Assembly (NCBI RefSeq): GCF_028561755.1
Contig: NZ_JAQQTD010000002.1
Span: 1 to 64,000, forward strand
Length of the DNA stretch: 64,000 nt
Source of the DNA: Altibacter sp. HG106
Lineage (GTDB): Bacteria > Bacteroidota > Bacteroidia > Flavobacteriales > Flavobacteriaceae
Direction: 5' to 3'
Below, in pieces: positions 17,024 to 25,651 of the stretch (the stretch's first letter is position 1; the number at the start of each line of letters is the position of its first letter). A program made the translations under genes and the position numbers. The notes under the pieces are model-generated. The model had not been told where the DNA came from, ran no database searches, and was given only the letters and a program-made list of their open reading frames with translations.

Positions 17024-18083
17024 TCAAACGAGATATATAAATACACTAATGGGAGGGATATTCACGAAATTATCGTTATTAGATAAACTTACTCCTCCTA
17101 GCTATAATTTGGACTTAATTAATTCAATTTTGAGACTGATTCGATCAACTGCCTATCAGTCGCAGATTGACAAGTTTTCCTTATTTGTTCTTGCAGTTTA
17201 CGACTCCTCTTCAGTAATAGAGGGAAATGGAATTAAGTTAACGGATATTTTTACCACAACTTTGATCAGTGACTACAACCTGGATGAAGCTAATATAGTT
17301 GAAATAAATAATAAGGGAGAGCTCATAGAATCGAAAAAGTTTGGTCGAAAGAGGATTCTATTTTACGATGAGGGGTTTGAAATTTCAACGTTTAACAAAG
17401 AAGTAAAGTTTTTTATTATCGATGGGAACAGTCTACACATATTTTTTGAAGGGAATTATGTAAAGGCCATACCTAATATATTCAATCAAAATGATTGGAG
17501 AGGACAGCATCATCGGATATCCATTCAAGAGGTTGAGTCAGTTTTGGAAAGGTATCGTAATTCATTTCCTAAAGATTATAAGCCGAGCTGGTACTGGCAG
17601 AATAAAAAGGACAGAATATTAAAGAAGGAACCAGAAGTGTTATTGGGGATGTTTTTTTATCAATTTCTGGATAGGATAATTTCAGATGCCAAGATTGATG
17701 GAGAATGTTTTAATTCAAATACTGATGATAAGCTGGATGTCAGAGCGGTTCATTACGAAACAGGAGATCTCTATATTTTTGAGGTAAAATGGATAGGGGA
17801 GAGTGAAACTGGCACCAAATACCTTGATGAAAAAGCACATGAACGGGCGAATGAGGGGATCGAACAATTAAAGATTTATATTGATCACGAGAATGACTGT
17901 AAGGTTGGAGTATTAGTCCTTTATGATGGCAGGCCAAATGATGAAAAAATCAACTGGCTAGACACAGAAAAATGGGATAGTAAAATATACGACCCTCCCT
18001 TTAGATTATATATGGAAACAACCAGTGCTTCAGTAGCTGCGACTAAAATAATACGAACAAAGAAACGTGAGAAAAATAACTAA
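17016..18083 (+). CDS. PD-(D/E)xK-like nuclease effector
   Basis: 355 residues from the ATG at 17016, which overlaps the previous stop by 8 bases; an in-frame ATG at 16977 is less likely. The C-terminal half has a PD-(D/E)xK-like site near residues 240-260: KLDVRAVHY, then DLYIFEVKW (Asp, then Glu-x-Lys), followed by helix HERANEGIEQLKIYI and the strand VGVLVLYDG. The N-terminal 190 residues are unrecognised and may bind the partner proteins. It is the likely DNA-cutting effector of the operon. Its stop lies inside the methyltransferase start. Confidence 0.72.
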   Translation: MDDQTRYINTLMGGIFTKLSLLDKLTPPSYNLDLINSILRLIRSTAYQSQIDKFSLFVLAVYDSSSVIEGNGIKLTDIFTTTLISDYNLDEANIVEINNKGELIESKKFGRKRILFYDEGFEISTFNKEVKFFIIDGNSLHIFFEGNYVKAIPNIFNQNDWRGQHHRISIQEVESVLERYRNSFPKDYKPSWYWQNKKDRILKKEPEVLLGMFFYQFLDRIISDAKIDGECFNSNTDDKLDVRAVHYETGDLYIFEVKWIGESETGTKYLDEKAHERANEGIEQLKIYIDHENDCKVGVLVLYDGRPNDEKINWLDTEKWDSKIYDPPFRLYMETTSASVAATKIIRTKKREKNN

Positions 18084-19365
18084 AAGTAAAGACGTAGATT
18101 TAATTGACTATTCAAACGAGTACAGTGATTTAGTATCCTTTAAATCAAACTTGTATCATCCAAAACACAGGTGGTATCCATTTGTAGAAGGTTTCTCCAC
18201 TGAATTTGTAAGACGAATATTGGGAGAGCAAAACTACATTCCTGAAAATTGCTTAGAACCTTTTGGTGGCATCGGTACTACGGCTCTTACTTGTCAGGAT
18301 CTAGGTGTTAAATGCACGTCCGTTGAGAGTAATCCATTTTTCTACAAGACTGCAAGAGCAAAACTACTGGACTACTCAAGCCTGGAATTTGAGAAATTGC
18401 TTATTGAATTTGAAACATATCTAACATCATGTACGAGTGCAGTTGTTTTACCCGAATTAGAATCTAAAACTTTTTTTGAATCAAAGGAAAAAAACAAATG
18501 GATTTTCCACAAAGAAGTATCAAATGGAATAGGTGATATCCTTGGTAAAATAGAAGCAATTAAAGTTACACATAGTGATTATGCAGTTTTATTTGAAATT
18601 GCATTGGCAAACATTCTGCTTCCAGTAAGTAATGTGTTTAGAAATGGAAAATGTTTGAGTTATCGGCGTGGTTGGGAGGAACGCAAATTTGACAGGAAAG
18701 AAGTTCATACTAGATTCATTGATGTATCTAAACTTATCTTGATAGATATACGATCTAAGGAGAGACAAATTAAGGTGGTTGAGAATCATTCAACATATTA
18801 TAATGCAGATTCCAGGAATAAATTGATGGATCTTGATGATGAAAGTTTTGATTTGATAATCACATCACCTCCCTATTTGAATTCTAGGGACTATACCGAC
18901 GTATATCGTCTAGAGCTATGGATACTGGGATATATAGATAAATTTGAAAAAGAAAAAACACTTAGAAAGAGTGCTATCACCTCACATGTTCAGATAAAAT
19001 TACCTGAAACAAAATATCCTGATGTTGATGAAATCAATCAATTTTTGGAACACCTTAACGGACTAAATGGACGTTTATGGAATAATAATATACCTCGAAT
19101 GATCAGTGGATACTTCAATGATATGGAAGGAATTTTAAGTAATCTTCATAATAAGCTCAAATCTGGAGGAAGAGCTTATATAAATGTATCAAATTCAGCT
19201 TACGGTGGAAAAGTTTTAAATGTTGACTTAATCTTATCTGAAATTGCCCAAAGTTTAGGTTTTAATACCGATGAGATAAGGATTGCTCGATTATTGAAAT
19301 CAAGTAGTCAACAGAAAATTACTGGACCAATACGAGAGAGTGTAATTATTCTTTCTAAAGGCTAA
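18067..19365 (+). CDS. DNA methyltransferase (TSPPY type)
   Basis: 432 residues from a GTG at 18067, overlapping the nuclease stop by 17 bases. AdoMet-binding motif I is LEPFGGIGTTAL (about 60-71), and catalytic motif IV is TSPPY (about 271-275) followed by NSRDYTDVYRLELW. This identifies an N4-cytosine or N6-adenine enzyme, with motif I placed before motif IV. The interposed 200 residues probably include target recognition. Its presence as the last gene of an SMC-nuclease operon suggests it marks host DNA so the nuclease spares it. The gene ends 75 bases before attR. Confidence 0.85.
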   Translation: MRKITKSKDVDLIDYSNEYSDLVSFKSNLYHPKHRWYPFVEGFSTEFVRRILGEQNYIPENCLEPFGGIGTTALTCQDLGVKCTSVESNPFFYKTARAKLLDYSSLEFEKLLIEFETYLTSCTSAVVLPELESKTFFESKEKNKWIFHKEVSNGIGDILGKIEAIKVTHSDYAVLFEIALANILLPVSNVFRNGKCLSYRRGWEERKFDRKEVHTRFIDVSKLILIDIRSKERQIKVVENHSTYYNADSRNKLMDLDDESFDLIITSPPYLNSRDYTDVYRLELWILGYIDKFEKEKTLRKSAITSHVQIKLPETKYPDVDEINQFLEHLNGLNGRLWNNNIPRMISGYFNDMEGILSNLHNKLKSGGRAYINVSNSAYGGKVLNVDLILSEIAQSLGFNTDEIRIARLLKSSSQQKITGPIRESVIILSKG

Positions 19366-19439
19366 CTGAGGCCTAAAATACGGCATAATAGAATAACTTA
19401 CTTTTCATAAGTATATGGTAATCAAATAAATATAGTAAA

Positions 19440-19465
19440 GAGTTCGAGTCTCGTCCAGACCGCAA
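19440..19465 (+). repeat. attR: second copy of the tRNA-Asp 3' end
   Basis: 26 bases identical to 102-127. The upstream half of the tRNA is absent, so this copy is not a tRNA gene but the far att site. The gap 19366-19681 contains this repeat, the terminator copy at 19471-19503, and a T-rich stretch with possible promoter boxes (TTTG near 19589 and TTACTTTTAG near 19605) before the lipoprotein gene. Confidence 0.9.
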
Positions 19466-19470
19466 AAGTT

Positions 19471-19503
19471 AAAAAGCCTCTCAGCAATGAGGGGCTTTTT
19501 TTG
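19471..19503 (+). terminator. Duplicate tRNA-Asp terminator beside attR
   Basis: The hairpin AAGCCTCTCA-GCAA-TGAGGGGCTT plus T-run is identical to the one at 136-167. The short spacer between the 26-bp repeat and the hairpin differs (AAGTTAA here against CCCAGTAT there), so one of the two came with the element from a related host. Confidence 0.8.
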
Positions 19504-19681
19504 TGGACTCGCCCTATTACTTTTGAGTCGTATGTGTTGTTCTTATATACTGTTATTCAGAAAATTACAGGTTTATAACAGACATTTGTGTTTATTTTTT
19601 TCTTACTTTTAGAATACCTCCCCGTTTACATTATTCTCTTAACAAAGTAAGTTACTGATTTCCGTTAGCTTCCGAAGCAAT

Positions 19682-20068
19682 ATGTTCAAAATGAAGGCGC
19701 ACCTATTTACCCGATTTCTCCTTGTATTAATAGCGAATGTTGCGATCTTAATGATGTGCAATGCCTGTATGTCTACCCAAGTGATCGCCAATTACCATAG
19801 CGATACCCTCGATAACGAGGCCTGTCATGAGCTATCCCATTGGAAATACTGGTGGGGCATTGGCGGCTCTGATGAAGTCTTGGTAGGTCCCAACAGTCCA
19901 GATACCGATTGTCCATGTGCGAACAACGCAATGGCCTCCGTGGAAGTAAAGAGCTCTTTCGGTGATTTTTTGCTCAATTTCGTCACACTAGGCATCGTCA
20001 ACCATCGAACAGTTTCGTACAAATGCGCCGAAGTAGATGAAGGCGAGCAAGGAAGAGATCATCCTTAA
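19682..20068 (+). CDS. Bor-like lipoprotein
   Basis: 128 residues. An N-terminal hydrophobic signal ends in a lipobox-like MMCNAC near residues 24-29. The mature part has HWKYWWGIGG and ends with NFVTLGIVNHRTVSYKCA, reminiscent of Bor/Iss-type outer-membrane lipoproteins and their bacterial homologues. The starts at 19682 (MFK) and 19691 (MKA) are both possible. It is the first gene right of the island and lies 12 bases upstream of the FAD oxidoreductase. The function in Bacteroidota is not established. Confidence 0.65.
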   Translation: MFKMKAHLFTRFLLVLIANVAILMMCNACMSTQVIANYHSDTLDNEACHELSHWKYWWGIGGSDEVLVGPNSPDTDCPCANNAMASVEVKSSFGDFLLNFVTLGIVNHRTVSYKCAEVDEGEQGRDHP

Positions 20069-20079
20069 AACTAAATGAT

Positions 20080-21660
20080 ATGCTGCCTGAAGGGATACTT
20101 TCCAGACCTAAAACAGAATGGCGCAATGCCCACGAAAATTTCACACAAACCCTGGTGGAAGACGCTTCCTTTAAACTAGTCAATCCTCCGGGAAATAGCG
20201 GTTGGGAGCGCTATCGCGCTACCACGAAAAATGTCCAGTGGTTGATAGATCATGCCATTCAGAATAATCTTTCACTACGAGCGCTAGGGCGTGGTTGGTC
20301 GTTCTCGAAGGTGGGGATGACGGAAGGCGGACTGATAGATACCTTATCCTTAAATTTTTCGTTCCCCATCATTGCTGAAGATTTAGATCCTAATTACGAA
20401 AAATCACACGAGGACCTTTATTTTCTTCAATGCGGAACAAAGATTCATCAACTTAATACCCGTCTGGCGCAAAAGAAACCGCAGCGTTCCATAAGAGCTT
20501 CGGGTGCTAGTAATGGTCAGACGATCGCCGGTGCCTTATCAACGGGTACCCATGGGGCGGCGATTCAAGTGGGGGCGGTTCACGATGCGGTGGTGGGACT
20601 TCATTTAATAACGGATGCGGATACTCATGTGTGGATTGAACGCGCATCCTATCCGGTGATTTCTCAATCATGGGCCGAATTATTGGAGGTGGATGAGGTA
20701 ATTCGAGATGACGCTATTTTTGATGCTGCCGTTGTGAGCTTCGGAAGTTTTGGTTTTATTCATGGAGTCATGATCGAAACGGAGCCTCAGTTTTTGTTGG
20801 AGGAACGACGCGTAGGAAATATTCCGTACGATGACGTGCTCAAAACCGTGATGACCACACTCGACTTCAGTCAGTTTCCACTACCGGGAACCGGTCCAGG
20901 CAAGGAACTTTATCATTTTGAAATTCTCTTTAACCTTCACAATTTCGAACCCGACAATCCTCAAAAAGGTGCTTTTCTGAAATATATGTTCAAAAAGCCA
21001 TTTGATCCGGCGGCTGTAGATATGCACCCTTCGGAAAAATTTAAATATGGCGAAGACCTATTGGGTATTATTTCTTCGCTACTCGATACACTAGCGGTAC
21101 TTTCGGATGCGTTGATTCCACCCCTGGTCAACCTCATGTTCAAAGATGCCTTTACGCCTAGACCCCCTCAAACTGGAACCATCGGTGATATTTTTAACTT
21201 TACAAAATTTAGAGGGCAGGTGGCGAGTGCAGCCATAGGATTGTCGATAGAAGATACCCCAAGAGCGGTTAGCCTGATCATGGAAATAAACAAAACAAAA
21301 CCCTTTGCCGGCGGGTTGGCACTGCGCTATGTGAAAGGTACAAACGCTACCTTAGGCTTCACGAAGTTTACAAATTCTTGTGTGCTAGAGATGGATGGTT
21401 TGGATAGTAATAAATCTCGAGATTTTTTCGATACCGTTTGGAAGCGCTTGGAAATGGAGGGAATAGCGTACACCTTACATTGGGGAAAATTTAATGCTAT
21501 TTTAAACGAAACGCGGGTTAAAAACATGTATGGTACTTCCGCGGTAACCGCATGGATCCATGCTCGAAATACGCTTATGACCCCTTCAGCCATGCGCGTT
21601 TTTACCAATCCCTTTATGGCGCGATGCGGACTCGATACCATTGTACATGACATTGTTTAA
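20080..21660 (+). CDS. FAD-linked oxidase (FAD_binding_4 / sugar-lactone oxidase type)
   Basis: 526 residues, no signal peptide. The N-terminal FAD-binding domain (about 40-230) shows LRALGRGWSFS, then the pyrophosphate-binding stretch GASNGQTIAGALSTGTHGAA, typical of PCMH-fold oxidases such as L-gulonolactone or D-arabinonolactone oxidase. The C-terminal substrate domain contains HWGKFN in the position of the HWxK motif of aldonolactone oxidases. It would oxidise a lactone or alcohol with transfer to oxygen. It probably shares a transcript with the Bor-like gene. A strong terminator follows. Confidence 0.85.
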   Translation: MLPEGILSRPKTEWRNAHENFTQTLVEDASFKLVNPPGNSGWERYRATTKNVQWLIDHAIQNNLSLRALGRGWSFSKVGMTEGGLIDTLSLNFSFPIIAEDLDPNYEKSHEDLYFLQCGTKIHQLNTRLAQKKPQRSIRASGASNGQTIAGALSTGTHGAAIQVGAVHDAVVGLHLITDADTHVWIERASYPVISQSWAELLEVDEVIRDDAIFDAAVVSFGSFGFIHGVMIETEPQFLLEERRVGNIPYDDVLKTVMTTLDFSQFPLPGTGPGKELYHFEILFNLHNFEPDNPQKGAFLKYMFKKPFDPAAVDMHPSEKFKYGEDLLGIISSLLDTLAVLSDALIPPLVNLMFKDAFTPRPPQTGTIGDIFNFTKFRGQVASAAIGLSIEDTPRAVSLIMEINKTKPFAGGLALRYVKGTNATLGFTKFTNSCVLEMDGLDSNKSRDFFDTVWKRLEMEGIAYTLHWGKFNAILNETRVKNMYGTSAVTAWIHARNTLMTPSAMRVFTNPFMARCGLDTIVHDIV

Positions 21661-21674
21661 AATGTATCTTCAAT

Positions 21675-21706
21675 AAAAAGCCCTTCCATTGCGGAAGGGC
21701 TTTTCG
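21675..21706. terminator. Terminator between convergent oxidase and T9SS repeat gene
   Basis: AAAAGCCCTTCC and GGAAGGGCTTTT form a twelve-pair stem around a five-base loop. It is symmetric, so it can serve both the oxidase gene (+) and the gene ending at 21728 (-). Confidence 0.85.
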
Positions 21707-21727
21707 TAATCGGAAGTTAGTTGAATG

Positions 21728-24700
21728 TTAACGTTTTAGCAGACGATGTATCTGCATCCCTTGGTCCGATTGTGTTTTGATGATGTAGGCGCCACTAGCC
21801 AGATGGCCAATGTTTATGGTGGCTTCTGAAACTCCCGCAAACGTTTGTTTCAGAACCTCATTTCCTACTACATTATAAATGGATACCTCAGTGATTTTTT
21901 GAGTTTCTGGGTTGAGCAATTGAATGTTTTCGGAAGCTGGGTTTGGGTACCACTCTAAGAATGATGTAGCTAAGTCGGTTACCCCTAAGGTAGTAGTTTC
22001 TTTAAAGAACAAGGTAAAGCTTCTGGGCGTGGTCGTTTTTCGACTGACAAAACGATACGTTTCTTGCGAAAGATCTACAGTAACTCCGGTTGCATTGTCA
22101 AACAAGTAAGGTGTAGCGTTTATCAACATACTTCCTTCTAAGTGCTGTAGCGATATTTCGTAGGTGGTTTCGGCGTCCAGGAGGGAAGTAAATCCAAGCG
22201 GAATTTTAATATCCTCCTGAAAAGCTTCTCTTGTTTGAATGCCTAGTTCATCTCCCAGGTCTGTCATCGAGAATAGCGAGACTACCGTGGCCAGTCGCTT
22301 GCTGTCATAACCGGGGTCGATGCCTTCGGACGCATTTTCAGAAAAGCCAATCAAGGTACTATTATTTAAGTCGAATTCTGAACTCTGTACCGATAGCCAG
22401 AGTCGGTTTTTCTCTTCGGAAACATCGCGCCAGGTATCATTTCCGGTAAGACGACGCATGCTGTTAGTAAAGGTGGCTGTTCCGGCAGCTGACGCTTTTA
22501 CCCCGAAGCCCTGGGCCGAAGCAATGATGCCGTTGGGTTCCGTATCGATCCCAGATGGGTCTGATGCCGCAACTAAGCCTCCCATTAAGTTGTACATCGA
22601 GATATCCTCCATGCTAAAGTTCATACTTCCTGCCCCTGGAAGCGACGGACTGGGCGACGTGAGGTGTTCCCAGAAGTATAAGGTTTCTACTTCCGGATTG
22701 GCATTGATAAAATCATCGGCCGATATTGCCGATGCATATGGGTTTCCAAGGACATTCGGACTGTCATTTTGAGTCGTGTTGAACAGCAACGGAACCGTCA
22801 CCGTACCGTTGTTCAAGGTTCCTTCGGTATAGGTTAGGTCATACGTTTGGTTACCATCGAGATAATTAGCTTGGGGGCGTACCAGATATCCCTCTCCCAA
22901 AGTTAGGTTTCCGCTATGCGGATTCCAAAAATCACCGTTATCATCAGCAAAATTCTCTGCTGAAGGAAAGGCCGCAGCTACGTCTGCATTAGGCACAAAG
23001 TTTCCGGTGGTATGCGCTAACACTAAAAATGCACTGCTGTACACATCTTCACGCGTTTCGGCACTCATTGGACTACTCATGATCATAAAGTCTCGAGGCT
23101 TGAGGAAGGGTGTGGTTTTTCGAACTCTTATGATGCCATTATTGGTGGTGATAGCCGCGTCGTCTCGTTGTACCAGACTTCCCTCATGGAATATATCGAG
23201 CGTCCCCACCACGTTGATGTCGTAGGCGACTTCCACATAATCACCGCTATTTACGCGCAGGGTAATACCACTATCTACAGACACGCTACAGGCCGAAAAA
23301 CTACCGTGGGTTGCCGTGTCATATGTGCTTCTAATGATCACATTTTTGGAAAGGTCTGGAGTTCCGTTATTCCAGCCCCCTGAAATCCATTCGGTGGTAG
23401 TAGTACAGCCGGGAAGGGGCGAGGGTAAGGCTTGAATGTCGAAAGGGTCGGCATTGCTGAAATCTGCTCGGCGTGCGGCACGAAGGTAATAGGTTGTCCC
23501 CCCGGCAAGACCAAAAACCGTACTGTTTCCGGAGAAGCAACTCACTTCGGCTCCGCCACAAGCATCAAAAACCGTTATTCGGGTGAAGCTAGTGGCATTG
23601 GTTACCTCCAGATCGCCATCAAATGGCATGGTGATCTCGTACCAGGCATCCATATTAATTTGCGATGCGGTATCGCAACTGGCATCCAGGCTTTCCGTAG
23701 CACCTCTTGAATCAAAATCGATGGTCGTAGGAGCAACCACCCCTACCGGCGCTTCTATGGCCATGGCGCAGTCATTATTTTCAATGGCTTCAAAAGCCTG
23801 AATACCAAAATCAATCAAGCCGGCAAAATCTGCGCGTTGCGCAATGCGCAGCACATAAGTGGTTCCACTTGAAAGGCTAAAGAAAAAACCATCATTGCTC
23901 CCACAGCCCAATTCAATGCCACCACACGCATCAAATAAGCTTCTGGTGGTGGTAGTGGGTATGCCCGTCACCTGCACATTTCCGTCAACAGGCATGGTAA
24001 ACTCAAACCAAACGTCTAGGTTTTGCTGACCGGTACTTTCACAAGAAGCATCTAAACTTTCAGTAGCTTGTCTAAGATCAAAAGCGTAGTTATTTACGGC
24101 AGCTGTGGATACTGTAATAGGGGTGCGATCAACACAGTCGTTATTTGAAATGGTAGGAAAAGCCTCTACCGAGAAGGTAATAGGGCTCGAAAAATCGGCG
24201 CGCTCCGCAATGCGCAGCACATAGGTAGCTCCCGCGCTTAGATCGAAGAAGAAACCATCGTTAAAGCCACAGATCAATTCGGTTCCTCCGCAGCTATCAA
24301 AGAGGCTTCGTGAAACAGTGGTTGGGAGTCCGGTAATTTTTACATTTCCATCCACGGGCATGGTAAATTCGTACCAGCCATCAAGGTAGGTGCTTCCGCC
24401 ACCTTCGCAGCTGGCACTGATGCTTTCACTGGTGGTTCTGGGATCGAAATCATAAGAATTGCTACTACCCAGTGGTACGGTAATACCAATTCGGTTAGCA
24501 CATTCATTATTAACTGCCGTTTCAAACGCTTCCACATCAAAGTTTATCAGCCCTGCAAACAGCCCTCGTTCCGCCATTCTAAGAACATATGTTGTTCCTG
24601 AACTTAGGTTATAGAAATAGCCGTCGTTCGATGCACAACGCAATTCGGTTCCCCCGCAAGCATCATACAGACTTCGAGTAACGGTGTTGGGGATGTTTGT

Positions 24701-25303
24701 AATTCGTACGTTTCCGTTCACGGGCATGGTAAATTCGTACCAAACATCCAAGTTTTGGTTTCCGGCTCCTTCGCACGAACCATCTAAGGTTTCGGTGGCC
24801 TGTCTAGAATCGAAGCTATAGGTATTGGTACCTCCTGTAGGAACCGTAATGGGGATACGATCAGCGCACTCGTCGTTACTAATTTCTTCAAAGGCTTGAA
24901 TGGTGAAATCCACGTTCCCCGCGAAATCTGATCGCTCTGCAATTCTCAATACATAGGTGGTTCCGCTGGTTAATGCGAAAAAGAACCCGTCATTGTTAGC
25001 GCATACTAGTTCGGTTCCGCCACAAACATCGTACAGGCTTCGCGTAACAGTGTTTGGGATGTTTGTGATGCGTACATTTCCGTTCACAGGCATGGTAAAT
25101 TCATACCATACATCTAGATTGTTATTTCCTACCGACTCGCAACTTCCATCAAGACTTTCCGTGGCGGTCGAGGTATCTATCGAATAGGTGTTTTCAGAGG
25201 TGGTAACAGCGATTGTAGTTCGCGTAGCACACTCGTCATTAACGGCTTGGGCCCACGTGGTCAGGCTGCCCATAAGTAGCAAAAGGGGTACTAGTATTTT
25301 CAT
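21728..25303 (-). CDS. Secreted five-repeat protein with T9SS sorting domain
   Basis: 1191 residues. Signal peptide MKILVPLLLLMGSLTTWAQA. Residues about 22-640 hold five tandem modules of roughly 120 residues, each with N-(D/E)-C-A/V at the start, ATESLDGSCE-like central segments, WYEFTMPV.GNV and TTYVLRIAER. These resemble bacterial pre-peptidase C-terminal or jelly-roll carbohydrate-binding beta domains. Each module has conserved cysteines. A non-repeated region follows, and the last 75 residues form a type A T9SS sorting domain (WYPNPASENI...SGAYIIKT...HRLLKR). It should be secreted and cell-surface attached, possibly an adhesin or binding protein. Confidence 0.88.
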   Translation of the reverse strand: MKILVPLLLLMGSLTTWAQAVNDECATRTTIAVTTSENTYSIDTSTATESLDGSCESVGNNNLDVWYEFTMPVNGNVRITNIPNTVTRSLYDVCGGTELVCANNDGFFFALTSGTTYVLRIAERSDFAGNVDFTIQAFEEISNDECADRIPITVPTGGTNTYSFDSRQATETLDGSCEGAGNQNLDVWYEFTMPVNGNVRITNIPNTVTRSLYDACGGTELRCASNDGYFYNLSSGTTYVLRMAERGLFAGLINFDVEAFETAVNNECANRIGITVPLGSSNSYDFDPRTTSESISASCEGGGSTYLDGWYEFTMPVDGNVKITGLPTTVSRSLFDSCGGTELICGFNDGFFFDLSAGATYVLRIAERADFSSPITFSVEAFPTISNNDCVDRTPITVSTAAVNNYAFDLRQATESLDASCESTGQQNLDVWFEFTMPVDGNVQVTGIPTTTTRSLFDACGGIELGCGSNDGFFFSLSSGTTYVLRIAQRADFAGLIDFGIQAFEAIENNDCAMAIEAPVGVVAPTTIDFDSRGATESLDASCDTASQINMDAWYEITMPFDGDLEVTNATSFTRITVFDACGGAEVSCFSGNSTVFGLAGGTTYYLRAARRADFSNADPFDIQALPSPLPGCTTTTEWISGGWNNGTPDLSKNVIIRSTYDTATHGSFSACSVSVDSGITLRVNSGDYVEVAYDINVVGTLDIFHEGSLVQRDDAAITTNNGIIRVRKTTPFLKPRDFMIMSSPMSAETREDVYSSAFLVLAHTTGNFVPNADVAAAFPSAENFADDNGDFWNPHSGNLTLGEGYLVRPQANYLDGNQTYDLTYTEGTLNNGTVTVPLLFNTTQNDSPNVLGNPYASAISADDFINANPEVETLYFWEHLTSPSPSLPGAGSMNFSMEDISMYNLMGGLVAASDPSGIDTEPNGIIASAQGFGVKASAAGTATFTNSMRRLTGNDTWRDVSEEKNRLWLSVQSSEFDLNNSTLIGFSENASEGIDPGYDSKRLATVVSLFSMTDLGDELGIQTREAFQEDIKIPLGFTSLLDAETTYEISLQHLEGSMLINATPYLFDNATGVTVDLSQETYRFVSRKTTTPRSFTLFFKETTTLGVTDLATSFLEWYPNPASENIQLLNPETQKITEVSIYNVVGNEVLKQTFAGVSEATINIGHLASGAYIIKTQSDQGMQIHRLLKR

Positions 25304-25503
25304 GATTGCTTTGTCTTACTAAATAAGAAAGCAAGGAACAACCCAGAAACGAGATTCACAAAAATAAAGGAGCAACGGATTAAAAATTAGACGAATGAAC
25401 TTTTTCTACATGAATTCATAGAGGGAGAAAATCACCTTTTTTCTACACCACAAACCCTTTTGTTATTTTACAGAATTCCTTATTTCAGATCAATACTTTT
25501 TCT

Positions 25504-25511
25504 TATTTTTG
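25504..25511 (+). promoter_or_regulatory. Bacteroidota -7 promoter box TATTTTTG
   Basis: TATTTTTG matches the TAnnTTTG consensus of the Bacteroidota primary sigma factor. It lies just before the structured RNA region, so transcription would begin near 25516-25520. A clear TTTG at the -33 position is not visible. Confidence 0.55.
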
Positions 25512-25515
25512 CAGT

Positions 25516-25648
25516 AAACAGAGTAAGAAACCCAGCTTTTGGGTTACCCTATAAAGACGTTGTGTTGTCCTCATGAAAATGAGGAACGTGGATCAGAGAA
25601 ATCTGACCAATGAGAAGCTTGTTAGCCTGAGGCTAATGGGCTTTTTTT
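25516..25648 (+). ncRNA. Unrecognised structured small RNA with two GAAA tetraloops
   Basis: After the promoter box come four helices. AACCCA/TGGGTT encloses GCTTT (25529-25545). ACGTT/AACGT plus CCTCAT-GAAA-ATGAGG lies at 25557-25589, with a seven-base internal loop on one side. GG-A-TCAGA-GAAA-TCTGA-CC lies at 25590-25608. Last is a terminator GCTTGTTAGCC-TGA-GGCTAATGGGC with T-run (25617-25648). Two GNRA tetraloops, a promoter and a terminator together point to a small RNA of about 130 bases, not a leader, because the next gene (25652) is on the other strand. I do not recognise the family. The rest of 25304-25651 shows nothing else. Confidence 0.65.
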
Positions 25649-25651
25649 GTA

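Larger units (their letters stand above)
102..19465. mobile_element. Integrated element in tRNA-Asp 3' end, about 19.4 kb
   Basis: The bounds are a perfect 26-bp direct repeat of the tRNA-Asp 3' end (102-127 and 19440-19465). A tyrosine integrase lies 1.7 kb inside the left end. The interior is AT-rich compared with the DNA after 19.5 kb and lacks the word TTCGGAA that is common there. It encodes replication-type proteins (SF3 helicase, RecA-like ATPase, RadC-like protein, DUF3871) and at least two defence-like modules. No virion, relaxase or type IV secretion genes are visible. A phage-satellite-like or decayed integrative element is the best reading; its transfer mode is inference. Confidence 0.88.

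Noticed and set aside
18067-19365. Solitary orphan methyltransferase of the element
   Set aside because: Its 17-base overlap with the nuclease gene shows that it belongs to the SMC operon.
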